Source of the DNA: Blasia pusilla
Lineage: Eukaryota > Marchantiophyta > Marchantiopsida > Blasiales
Length of the DNA stretch: 64,000 nt
Assembly: GCA_050084515.1 (NCBI GenBank)
Contig: CM114271.1
Coordinates: forward strand, 40,176,001-40,240,000
Direction: 5' to 3'
The position numbers and the translations under genes were made by a program. Below, one piece after another: positions 11,383 to 21,366 of this stretch; the stretch's first letter is position 1, and every line of letters begins with the position of its first letter. The notes beneath the pieces are model-generated. The model worked only from the letters and a program-made list of their open reading frames with translations, did no database searches and had not been told where the DNA came from.

Positions 11383-12112
11383 CGTATACACATCGCTACA
11401 CAACATACATCGTTGTCACCGAACACACACACAAATACACACGATCCCATCTTAACTCATGGCATCCAAACAACGAGACAAGAAGTACCAAAATATCTCC
11501 AATTAAATCAAGATCTATGGTTCTTTCAACACCATAGCTCTCCAATGTGTGCACTCTCACATGTCTCTCTCAATGTCAAACCAAACCCACTCTCCTAATG
11601 AGAGGCTTGGATTACACACACAAGGCAAGCAAGACCATGGCTCCGCCGCCTCATTCCAAGAGGTTCAACAAAGAGAGAATGAGCTCTCAAGCTCTCTCTC
11701 CTTGAGGTATACCCCTCCCCTCTCAAGTCACCTCTTTGGCTCTTGACCTAATGTAAGAGGTCAAGGGCTACTTACCAAAAATATGAATTTGATCATATAC
11801 TCAAAATGGTACTTACCTAAAATAGTAAGTTTCTCAATATGGTTCGAAATGAGCCGAAACGAAGAGCAAACTTGCTCTCTCAGGTTTCGCGGGGCCTTAG
11901 CAGGTCATCCTTGATCTTCTGAGCCTATCCTCCACTACTTGCAAAGGTGCTCTACTCGATCTCACCGATCTATCCTAAAAGACATGATAGCTATCGTGCG
12001 CATATACATCGCTACTCAACATACATCGCTGTCACCAAACACACATACGATCCCATGCTAACTCATGGCATCCAAACAACAAGAAAAGAACTACCAAAAT
12101 ATCTCCAATCGC
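11383..12112 (-). repeat. Terminal (LTR) region of gypsy element A, 3' side
   Basis: A block of about 730 bp with about 115-bp direct repeats at its two ends (11383-11502 and about 12000-12112, both holding CATGGCATCCAAACAA and ACCAAAATATCTCCAAT) encloses a middle portion (11527-11985). The same arrangement stands next to the integrase of element D (60802-61558), and the middle portion alone is at 20880-21366. On the minus strand the integrase side ends in a purine tract (GGTAGGGGGCGA), a plausible polypurine tract, followed by TTGGAGATATTTTGG. Exact LTR borders are not settled. Confidence 0.65.
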
Positions 12113-12289
12113 CCCCTACCTGGTGATTAGGTCCCTCTAACTCCACATAGCCATCTATCCCTACCTACTATGACATACATCTCTCGGACGCTACAAGTAA
12201 GAAGTCCGGATGCTCATGTGGCTCCATCGTTACTCGCCTTCTTGTCATCCATGTCCCAGACACAAGTCGAAATGTAGAACTACCTATTC

Positions 12290-13640
12290 TATGTACATCT
12301 GGGACACATCCATCATCCCTGAGGAACCCTAGTGAGAGGTGGCGTCAAGCATGCCATATGCCATCCTCTCGAACATCCATCACAGACTAGCATAATGGCT
12401 GCACCACGAGCACAACCACCCAACATATATCGCAAGCCTGTAAGAACTACTGCCAAGCTCGGATCAACTGTACCCTCAATGTTTGGAAGGTGATATGGCG
12501 CATAGTTAGGCACATGGTCCTTCCAAACCATACCATCGCGTCCCTCCAATAAGAGAACAACTGATGGAAAAACCTCACGCACTCTCAAGATGGTGTGCCC
12601 TGCAGTCACATCCAACGTCGTGGGTGTCGTCTGCTACAAGTAGACATAGTCTCCCTCATGAAACCTCCGGATAGTAGGTCGATAACCACTCCCCCTAATA
12701 GTTGTATACATCAATGTATCCCAATGTTGCGCAATTGCCAAGTTCTCAAACGCCATGGGCATCACTCTCCGGAACAACTCAACCCTCTATGAACATAATC
12801 TCATCCATACATCAGGGTCATCAAGGTTCAACACCTCACCAACATCTCGACAAATGGCCGTAGGAAACTTTAGCTCACGGCCATAAAGCAGCAAGTACGG
12901 TGAGAAAGACGCTAAGGATGCCTGCCTTTTGAATCTGTATCCCATCGCCAACCATGGCAACTGAAGGTCCCAATCTCCTCGGTGAAATCTCTACAAGCCA
13001 TACTTGCGCAATCCTCTCTTCATCGTGTGTACAACCCTCTCCGCTGATCCATCTGCCTCAAGATATCTCACGAAGTGGTGCGGTGGTCAATCAGTGCCTG
13101 ATCACACAAGGCTTGAAACTCCTCGCCAAACTCAATACCTTGATCTGTCAACACCTCAGTTGGTGCACCGTAATGACTCAGCACTCGATCAAGGAAGGCA
13201 TATACTACTCCCTCACTCACTTTTTGAGGCTATGCAACCAACTCTATCCAATTCGAGAAGTGCTCGACCATCACCAACACATAACGACTATTGCGCTCCA
13301 TCAAAGGCAAAGGTCCTCGAAAATCCAAACTCCATCTATAACCTATACCCATGATCGGGAGTGGATGCAACTGTGGAATCAGAACATTAAACAATGCTCG
13401 AACTTGATCATACACCATGCATCTGGCAACAAACTGTTGAATGTCAGTTTGTATGTCTCACCACCAATATTGAATCTCAAGCAAACTATACGTCTACTTC
13501 ACTCCAAAATGACTTGACTCCTCTTGGGCATGATGCACCAAATGTGCTCATTGCCAAGGATGAGGCACAACATGCACTCTACCATCCTCCCACACTCACA
13601 ACTCATGTGTCCCCTCCCACCGAAACCGTTTGGCTCGCTA
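12290..13640 (-). pseudogene. Gypsy element A: integrase with C-terminal PHD-like finger
   Basis: Core integrase blocks are visible in broken frames: a zinc-binding end near 13430 (DIQQFVARCM), SLDFRGPLPL with the first Asp, and RYVLVMVEHFSNWIELV (13230-13418). The C-terminal part (12313-12615) has LRVREVFPSVVLLLEGRDG, then a PHD-type finger: LVCDGCSRGWHMACL-PPL-VPQG, a TGA, then WMCPRC. The PHD pattern Cys4-His-Cys3 is recognisable, although the first CxxC pair is mutated here (YMLGGC) while kept in element D. Several frameshifts and stops make this copy dead. Known chromoviral integrases carry chromodomains; a PHD finger in this place could serve similar chromatin targeting, which is inference. 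Confidence 0.8.
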
Positions 13641-15150
13641 TAGGATCCGATCCCGCTCTCTAGCACCCACTATGCTCGCGATGCTGCCAGTACGCAGATA
13701 CTCCAAGACCACTCCATCGCCGTGAATATCTCGACCACCTGACGTCTCCTCACCGGCCTCTAGATCTAAGGACTCTCCATCAGACATCGCCATGGAAGCC
13801 TTAGCAATCTGGCTCTCCATAGCCAACAAGCCCAAATAGGCTGAAGAATGCCATCCTGGCACCAACTCCTCATCACTCTCACAATACCAACGAGCTTCAG
13901 TCACATCTCGCAGACTCGAGCATGGGTTACGGCTCAAACCAACTGCATCATGGTTGAGCGTCCTTGGTCTATGCACCACCTGGAAGTCATACTCGTGCAA
14001 CAAAAGATCCCACTTGGCAAGCTTCCCTGTAAGCTTGTGGGACTCCATTAACCACTTAAGTGGCTGATGATTTGTAATGATGGTAAAGGGATTGCCGAAT
14101 AGATAACACCTGAAATGTGCGAGTGCCCACACCGCAGCCAAGCACTCACCCTCATACGAGCTATACTTTGCCTTTGCAGCGATGTTTGAGCGACTTGCGT
14201 AAGCCACCACAAACTCTCTACCATCATTGTCATGTTGGGTGAGCACGGCTCCAAGCCCCAACATGCTCCAATCGACTCACATCTGTTGGGCATGTAATGC
14301 AGGAAATAGCCTCTACCTTTGTCTACTGCACACTAAGGCCCCCTAGATATATCGTTTGACCCAGGTACGCAATCTGGTCGTAGAAGAAATTGCACTTGTC
14401 TGGATGTAGCTTTAGCCCATGTAACAACAATCGTCGAAACACCTCCTCTAGATGTCGCTCATGCTCCTCAATTGTGGCGCTTAAGACTACGACGTCATCA
14501 ATATAACACCTACCAAAATCCAAATGTGCGAAGATCCTATCCTAAACCCTCTAAGACTCAACTAGGGCATTCTTTAACCCAAATGGTAAGAACCGCCACT
14601 AGTACAAACAATCCTTCCCGTGAGGATCGATGCCCCAAAATTCTATCTGCCGCCTATCCCCCAATTTGATAGGCATGTGATGGTATCCGGCTCGCAAATC
14701 CAATGAACTGAAGACCTTTGCATGCCCAATCGCATCAAAGATCTCCTCAGGGATGGGCATGGCATACCTACACTAAATCAGAGCCCTCTCCATGTTACTA
14801 TACCTATAGGGTCGTAGGAAGATTGCGTGTCACTCAACAACTCAATGCGGATCCCTTGACCCTTCACCATACCCAAATCTTTCATGCTAAATGCAAAAAA
14901 ACTCCTATAACTCCTCAAGAACTGATGTATGCGGCGCCGCTCTCCTCCTATCATCTTAGGGCCCATATCTGGCTCCCAAGTCTCCATCGTGACTATCGTA
15001 GGACTCTCTGGAGTAGGTGTAGATGGTTGCTATGGTGCAACCCCGTCTCCTACAATCAAACTCGAGTGCTCTCCTATATCCAAGTGCAAACTCTCATCTC
15101 CACGTGCACTACCCGGAACCACGCTCGATGCCATGGCTATCATCTCCTAA
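13638..15150 (-). pseudogene. Gypsy element A: reverse transcriptase and RNase H
   Basis: The RNase H part is open at 13638-14264, with FVVAYASRSN, YSSYEGECLAAVWAL, FTIITNHQPLKWLM and the tail LHEYDFQVVHRP. Upstream the RT is in pieces: CYIDDVVVLS, the Y-x-D-D catalytic box, and HGLKLHPDKCNF at 14323-14523; and FSMKDLGMVKGQGIRIEL, the RT start, near 14778-14987. RT palm segments between are broken by stops. Order and motifs are those of Ty3/gypsy pol. The copy cannot encode a working enzyme. Confidence 0.9.
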
Positions 15151-15309
15151 AGTACTTGCAAAACATCCCAATAAGTCCAAGGGTATCTCTCACGATCATC
15201 CTTGATGTGTTGATCTCCTCGAGTCTCGCCCCCAGCCACTGCCTCAACCGTCTCGGTAGGCATGGAGCTCACCAACGCAACAACTATGATATGTGGCATC
15301 CTCAAACAA

Positions 15310-16330
15310 CGTTGCTCAACTACTCCTAAGCTGAAAATCCATGTCAAGCAGTTCACGTCCATCTCCTGACCCAGGACATGACGTCATAGTCAATACTCTG
15401 ATAGTGACAGTATTGTTGTCACTCCTATAGGGAATCACATCACTCGCTCTCGCTCATCGATGTTGGGCTCCACCAACCTCTGTACCTAGTCATCCCAAAC
15501 CAAGCCAGGTCCGGCCTCCTTGAAAGGCTGCTTGTGGCATGCGAATCCTGTTGACCACAGTCAACGGCGGTCGATCATCTTGCCTCACTGCCTATGATCG
15601 GAGACCTGGATCCAGAATGGAATCCACCAACAAATCAGAGGGGCGCTCCACTCTCGCATACGCCCTTCGCATAACCTCATCTGGCACCAAGTTGGTCCAC
15701 CAAAGACGCAGGCAGTGTGCTCTAGAACCTACACTCGCCGCATCCAAAAACACTTCCGAGCCCATCCATGCGTGCACTTGATGTACACTCGTCACCACGC
15801 GGGACCTCAAATCGCCCAAAATCAGCACATTCTCCAAAATGTATGCTAGAGAACGAGAATGATGCTCCTGCAAGTATCACAAAAATCCGCATCATCTCTG
15901 AAAACAACCTGGACCGAGTGTCACCTAACCCGGTATCCCGTCCAACACTCGACTGGCCCTGACATGGCCAATCAGCAATGACCAGATCTATGGTCCATAC
16001 CCACTCAAAGTCCTGCGGCCCCAACAATGAAATGTCCCTCGGAAGGGAACTCCAGTAATGAATGGCAGACGTAGAAAACAAGTCGAGAAAACATAGGCAT
16101 AAATGTGTCACATGGTGACGTGAAGCGCGCCTTGCAATATCATCAATCTCCACATACAGGTATTGTTGCACGCGCACTCCAGCCTGCAAAACAACAGCTA
16201 ACCAAGTGCTGATCCCTCTAAAGAGACCCAACACCCGAATATCCTCTTCTAGGATGCACCACATAATCCGGGTGGTGTCCAAAGGGTTCATTGCAGCACT
16301 CATGGCTACCTGGGGTTCCTCGGACCCGTC
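15310..16330 (-). pseudogene. Gypsy element A: DNMT3-type cytosine-5 DNA methyltransferase domain
   Basis: Motifs in order on the minus strand: motif I RVLGLFRGIST (cofactor site, near 16220), then YLYVEID where DNMT3 has its second cofactor box, motif IV IDLVIADWPCQGQS with the catalytic Cys codon at 15964-15962, DTRSRLFSEMMRI after it, motif VI YILENV (Glu codon near 15834, in the next frame after one shift near 15870), motif VIII SRAHCLRLWWTN, and motif X-like ERVMGFP near 15425 and VLGQEMDVNCLTWIFS near 15350. Motif order I-IV-VI-VIII-X is that of DNMT3/Dnmt1, not the permuted order of plant DRM enzymes. The domain lies between protease and RT of a gypsy element. One frameshift and late stops disable this copy, and the motif I Asp/Gly neighbourhood reads FRGIST. 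Elements B and C carry relics of the same domain, so it belongs to the family. Confidence 0.85.
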
Positions 16331-16599
16331 ACACTCTGATGCAAACGTCTCACTCCACGCGGTCTACACATGCTCAGTGGCTAAGCGTCAAAGTTTCTCA
16401 GTCGAGCCCCAAAGTGGCATCTCTCCTCCACGGACTGATGCGGCTACCATGACACTGCTCTCCATAGAAATGTCAGGAACAGGAGTATCCTTTGCATGGA
16501 CATGTCCCTCAATCAAATCACTAGGCCAAGTGATGGCATTGCTAAATGTTGCTAAGGTCGCCATCTCTCATGGCCGTCGCTCGATCACTGGACCTGTGA

Positions 16600-17475
16600 A
16601 TCTAACGATTAATAAGTTAAGGGCCCATCACTTGACTGCCATCCTGGTCTGTAGGAAGTTGACTCCTCCCAATAATCCAAGAAAAACCCCATCAGATATA
16701 ACACTGCTCCACCAACCAAGACGTCATAGGACTCTGAATCAATCACTATCGCCTTGGCTCGCACCACGGACTTATCTGTAGGATGTCCCAGGCGAATCCT
16801 TACCATGACCTCATGTCGGGTGATATATTGTGTGGTACTCGCTCAACGAGAATTAATTATTGGAGATAGATAGACAGACAAGTAAAACAGCAATAGCCAT
16901 TGATACTATTTTGAATCAAAAAGGTCAAAATGTAATATGTGTTTATGTAGCTATTGGTCAAAAACCTTCTTCTGTAGCTCAAGTAGTTAATACGTTTGAA
17001 CATCCAAAGATGTCTGTATCCGGAATGGACAATGCTCCATATCGGCTCTCGTCAAGCCCAATCCTCTGAATGTCGCTTTCCCCAATATGAGGGGTTGCGC
17101 TCCTAAATCCAACACAACACGCTGCAGACTAAAAGCTCTACCTCCGGGACTCACCAATTGGAAGACCTCTCCCCCGTTATCCAGCAACACAATACTAGGA
17201 GAAGCCATGGCACGCTCTATCGCACGACTAGTGGGCATCTCCGCCATCCTAGCAGCCGCAGCTTGACATGAATCTGACGTGGACGGCCCGAGCATCCGCT
17301 CTAAGGGTAGGTCCATCACCTCCTCTGCAATCACCTTTGAATGTGATGCATGAACTCCAACTCCACGCTCACGTAGCATAGCGACCAGCCGAAATACCTC
17401 GGCAGGCGTACCTCCCAATGTCATAACATCGGAAAATATCGGAGCACGGTACACCATCGTGGTTGCCCCCAACAT
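16600..17475 (-). pseudogene. Gypsy element A: aspartic protease region
   Basis: [22 protein letters not shown] marks the active-site flank, with DLG in place of the usual D-S/T-G, and [11 protein letters not shown] follows (16987-17475). The distal half is at 16609-16806 with DVLVGGAVLYLMGFFLDYWEE and SYRPGWQSSDG. Element B has the same blocks. The two halves are separated by a plastid DNA insertion at 16843-16998, which is absent from element B at the equivalent place. The protease is therefore interrupted. Confidence 0.75.
16843..16998 (+). pseudogene. atpA: Plastid atpA fragment (NUPT) inside the retroelement
   Basis: Translation in this stretch gives QRELIIGDR, then after a small frame slip [20 protein letters not shown] and VAIGQK-SSVAQVV, the P-loop region of the chloroplast ATP synthase alpha subunit. 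About 155 bp are kept, opposite in strand to the host element. Changes seen: a TAG and a one-base insertion at the GDRQTGKT loop, and a few substitutions. No start, no rest of the gene: it is nuclear-integrated plastid DNA, not a gene. Confidence 0.9.
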
Positions 17476-17674
17476 CGTACTCGATACATACTTCTCCTAA
17501 GCATCAGCAATATGAGTCGTCACACTCATTTCTCCCATTGCCTCATTATGCCTGCACACCAATAACATAACCAACTCTTTGGGAACTCTGATCAGGATCC
17601 ATCGATGGGGTCCTCATCGCCTCGGACAACGTGAAAGATTGAGGAAGACCGGTCTATTTCCTGGCTTTCCCTCG

Positions 17675-19201
17675 CTATGGATCCAACTCTACGGCTGCTC
17701 CACATATCATAATTGCGGCAGCCTCTATCTGGGCAACCTTGCACATCCAACCAGGATCCTCCATATCTCTAGCTCCTCCATATGATGTCGATGCCACGGA
17801 TCCAGCATCGGGTAAACTCAATGCCATAGCGGCAATCTGCTCCTGTAGCTGCTGTATCTTAGCATCCATCCCAGCCTCATGCCCGGCATCTCCCTCGACG
17901 CGTCTAGGTGGTGGGACTCTACCTCCTCCACATGCAACTTCACCACCCTGTCAGGTAATTCCAACTCCTCGTTTCCCAACGAGACAACATGGTGCACGAC
18001 CTCTAGGCCCACTCGGACCGGCTACTCACTCTGATGCCCTCTCTGGCCCTCGGTCCGGACGTAACTCAGTGTGTAAACTAAAACACCTGATGCATGTGTG
18101 ACCATACCTCTGATAATAGTCACACTAATAACCTCTTAGTGTAGCACTATCTCCTCCTTCATGCTGAGGCACACGTCCATGACCCTCACGAGTGCAATCA
18201 CGTTGATCATGGGCTCCACTACATGACCAACAAGTAATCGTAGGCGGCTGTTGTTGAGCCGCATATGAAGAAGCAGGTCTCTATGTAATGGTCTCCCGGT
18301 ATCCTCCCTAAGCTCGTGGTGCCACAATCAACCTATCTAGGAGTCCACGTTGCTGCAGTGGTGATGCAGGCAATCGTGACTGCTCTCGCCCAGAACCCAT
18401 GGTGGCTACGCTCTCCTCCACCATGTTGTGCTCAATATTCTTGGCGGTCCTAAAAACATCTCTAAACGTAGGTGAGGTGTTCATAAGAAGTATCCCCTCC
18501 CCCACCCGTGTCCGCAGGGTCCGATCAAGCATCGCATATCATGATTGGATAGCATGAGCCTCTGTCAACCCCTGAGTGACGTTGATCAATCGACGCAAGA
18601 AAGTGTAAGCCTCATGCAATCTCTCACTCGGGCGCCTCTAGAAGTCATGGATGCTCCACAATTTCTCCGTCCATACCCTCTGGTAGCTCGCCCTCAACTC
18701 AGCGAAGAACTCAACCACGAGGTTGCACCTAGGACGAACTCGACTGGACGGTGCAACTACTCCAGTGTGAGTTACCCCTCCTAAAATATCACGTGCGGAA
18801 GAGGAAGTAGCCTCTCCTGACTCTTCCTCCTCATCTGGGAACGGCTCCGTCCATGACACATAGTGTGGGTCATACTAGAGTGGCCATGCCTCAATCTCTT
18901 GGGCATATCTGTGGGAGAACTCATGGTAATCGTCCATGGGCGCCCCCTCTAAATGCTGGAACATACCGTTCCATGTTGTAAACTAGTTGAACTCTCTAGA
19001 GTTCCTAGCCTGTTGTGAGTCGCGCCAACTCCTAAACTCGATGATGAAGTCGTGCAACTCTATCGTACCTACTGCACCTGAGAACCTACGCGGTCTTCTA
19101 CCATGGTCGTCCATCTCGTACGCCCAAGCAATAGGACTACTCAATATGAGTGGCAAAGCACTAAATTCCTCTACGCCCTCCTCCTCATTTGAAGATGACA
19201 T
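17675..19201 (-). pseudogene. Gypsy element A: gag with zinc knuckle
   Basis: Broken minus-strand frames. Near the start, TIELHDFIIEFRSWRDSQQA and WNGMFQHLEGAPMDDYHEF (about 18940-19120) match element B. The middle has FRDVFRTAKNIEHNMVEES (about 18440). A zinc knuckle C-W-S-C-S-G-A-H-D-Q-R-D-C lies near 18205-18245, with three instead of four residues before the His. The C-terminal piece (17675-17869) has MDAKIQQLQEQIAAMALSL and CKVAQIEAAAIMICGA. Order and content fit gag upstream of the protease. Confidence 0.75.
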
Positions 19202-20879
19202 AGAAGGATGTCGAGGTGGTCCCGCATGTGGATACCCTCGAAACCTCGCGCCACTCCACGTAAATCCTCTAGAGCTACGCTCTAGGATTCCGTGATGACC
19301 CTTGTTCCCCTCTCACACAATCACTCTCAACCTTGCGTGTAATCACGCAATCACTCAATCTAACATACGGCACTCAAGCTACACTCTCTCATCAAGACGT
19401 GTGTTGTGCGGTAACAAGCAGCGTGATGCTGCAAATCAACTGATATATAGTCTCATCGATAAACCATCCTCAACTCTGGACATCCCACACAAGTCTTTGT
19501 TCCCTCAACCCATTTGTCATCTATGCTCTCAGCGTCAGCACGAAACCCAATATCCCAAATAACTTCCCAATACCCGGAATTCCCTCACACTTGCACGGTA
19601 AGAGACCAGAATGGGTAACCTGACAATAATGTCAATGTCGCTCCTTGGCAACTGTAAATCTCGACCCCAACTCGGTCGTGCAGATAACTCCTCCAATAAG
19701 CAAGTTGTAATCTTGTACTGACGTTGCTCAAACCTCCTAAATATTTAGTGCAAATCCAATGGTACGGTGCGACATTGGCGACACGGAACGGCACTCGATA
19801 ATGGGATGCAGCACTCCACGGCATACCCTCCTCAATCAGCAATACACATGCTCTGCTCCTTAGTGAAGGAGCGGCTCCGCGATCGAGACAATACGGTGCG
19901 TCCACAAGCAGCACGACGCGGCAATCGGCGGCGCATTGTAGCTACGCACGTCACGACACGGTACTCGATCGTCCTTGAGTGGCTACCAATCACAACATAG
20001 CAGAATGAAATGAAAACTCAAACACCGTGACCCAAGGTCGCCTGCCATCATTGGTTGATCACGAAATTGCGATGATGGTGGCATCCAAAACAAAGTATGT
20101 GGTGGTGGCGCAAGTTAGAGAATCAACGGTCATCGTGGAAGACCCTCCACTCCGTAATGGTGGCAATGGCAACCAAGGGTGGACAACGGCCGAACGTAGC
20201 TCTCAGTAGCGCTAGGCGGCGGCGGCCGACGGTGGCCCGTGGACCATTGACGATGACGACGGACCGTTGATGGTGACGGTTGACCGTTGACGATGACTAT
20301 GACCGCAACAGCTGCCGCCGCTGCCACTGATTTAGGGTTTGAACAATTTTACCATACAAATCGCCTTGCAATAAAAATTTTGCAAGATTGACCATAAAAT
20401 TTTGCTCGCAACTATAAATTATGCACTATTTGTTGCACAATGTGCACAGGTTTATGATCTACGACGATGTCAAAAAATATTTTGAATCGTACATTCGAGT
20501 AAAAACTGACGGGGACTGTCGTAAAGCCCAATGTCTCTTTCTCCTACACAAAATTTGGCAGCGCTTCCGCGCTGTGCACTGATTTCTCCCAAAAAAATTG
20601 TAAAACGTGTGAAAATACAAATCAACAAGCTACATGGTGCTCCCGAGAGCACCATGTAGGGGAAATTGGCTCCCATACTCAATCCCTATCAAAAATTGGA
20701 CAGCGCTTCCGCACGCCACTCTTTCACACGAAAAATCGGCAAAGGAAACATAAGCTCTCCAGCTCTGGTGAGCACTCCCATGAACCATTGAATGGGGAAT
20801 ACGATCCCCAACCTGCAAAACCAGTGAGTGACCAGCGAGCTCCCCCATGAAACTCTCTCACTCATCTCATTCTCTCTTT
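19202..20879 (-). other. Leader / 5' internal region of element A
   Basis: No supported gene. It contains a short minisatellite of GACCGTTGA-GATGAC words (about 20236-20310) and a perfect 13-bp hairpin at 20630-20659 (CTACATGGTGCTC, loop CCGA). It lies between gag and the LTR-like block at 20880-21366, so it is most simply read as the 5' internal leader; no primer-binding site could be named. Confidence 0.4.
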
Positions 20880-21366
20880 GTAAATCAAGATCCAAACTCT
20901 CTCAACACCATAGCTCTCAATGTGTGCACTCTCACATGTCTCTCTGAATATCAAACCAAACCCACTCTCCTAATGAGAGGCTTGGATTACACACAAGGCA
21001 AGCAAGACCATGGCTCCGCCGCCTCATGCCAAGAGGTTCAACAAAAAGAGAATGAGCTCTCAAGCTCTCTCTCCTTAAGGTATACCCCTCACCTCTTCCA
21101 AGCTCTCTCCATGGTAACCTATGCTCCCAAGTCACCTCTTTGGCTCTTGACCTGATATAAGAGGTCAAGGGCCATTTACCAAAAATAGAAAGTCGACCAT
21201 ATATTCAAAATAATACTTCCCTAAAATAGTAAGTTTCTCAATATGACTCCAAATGAGCCGAAACGAAGGGGTCTCAACAAGCTATCCCCGACCTCCTTAG
21301 TCTGTCCTCCACTACTCGCAAAGGCACTCAACTAGATCTCACCGATCTATCCTAAAAGACGTGACA
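20880..21366 (-). repeat. LTR-like block of element A, 5' side
   Basis: Closely matches 11527-11985 and 60950-61441 (shared CTCTCAATGTGTGCACTCTC, CTCCTAATGAGAGGCTTGG, GAGCTCTCAAGCTCTCTCTC, TCTATCCTAAAAGA). It has the same orientation as the copy at 11.5 kb, so it fits as the upstream LTR of minus-strand element A. The approximately 115-bp flanking direct repeats are missing here. Confidence 0.6.

Noticed and set aside
15310-16330. Calling the methyltransferase a captured plant DRM
   Set aside because: DRM has permuted motifs (VI-X before I-V); here the order is I, IV, VI, VIII, X.
16860-17069. A plus-strand frame starting MEIDRQT taken as a gene
   Set aside because: It is an atpA fragment running on into protease antisense sequence, without a proper start or the rest of the gene.
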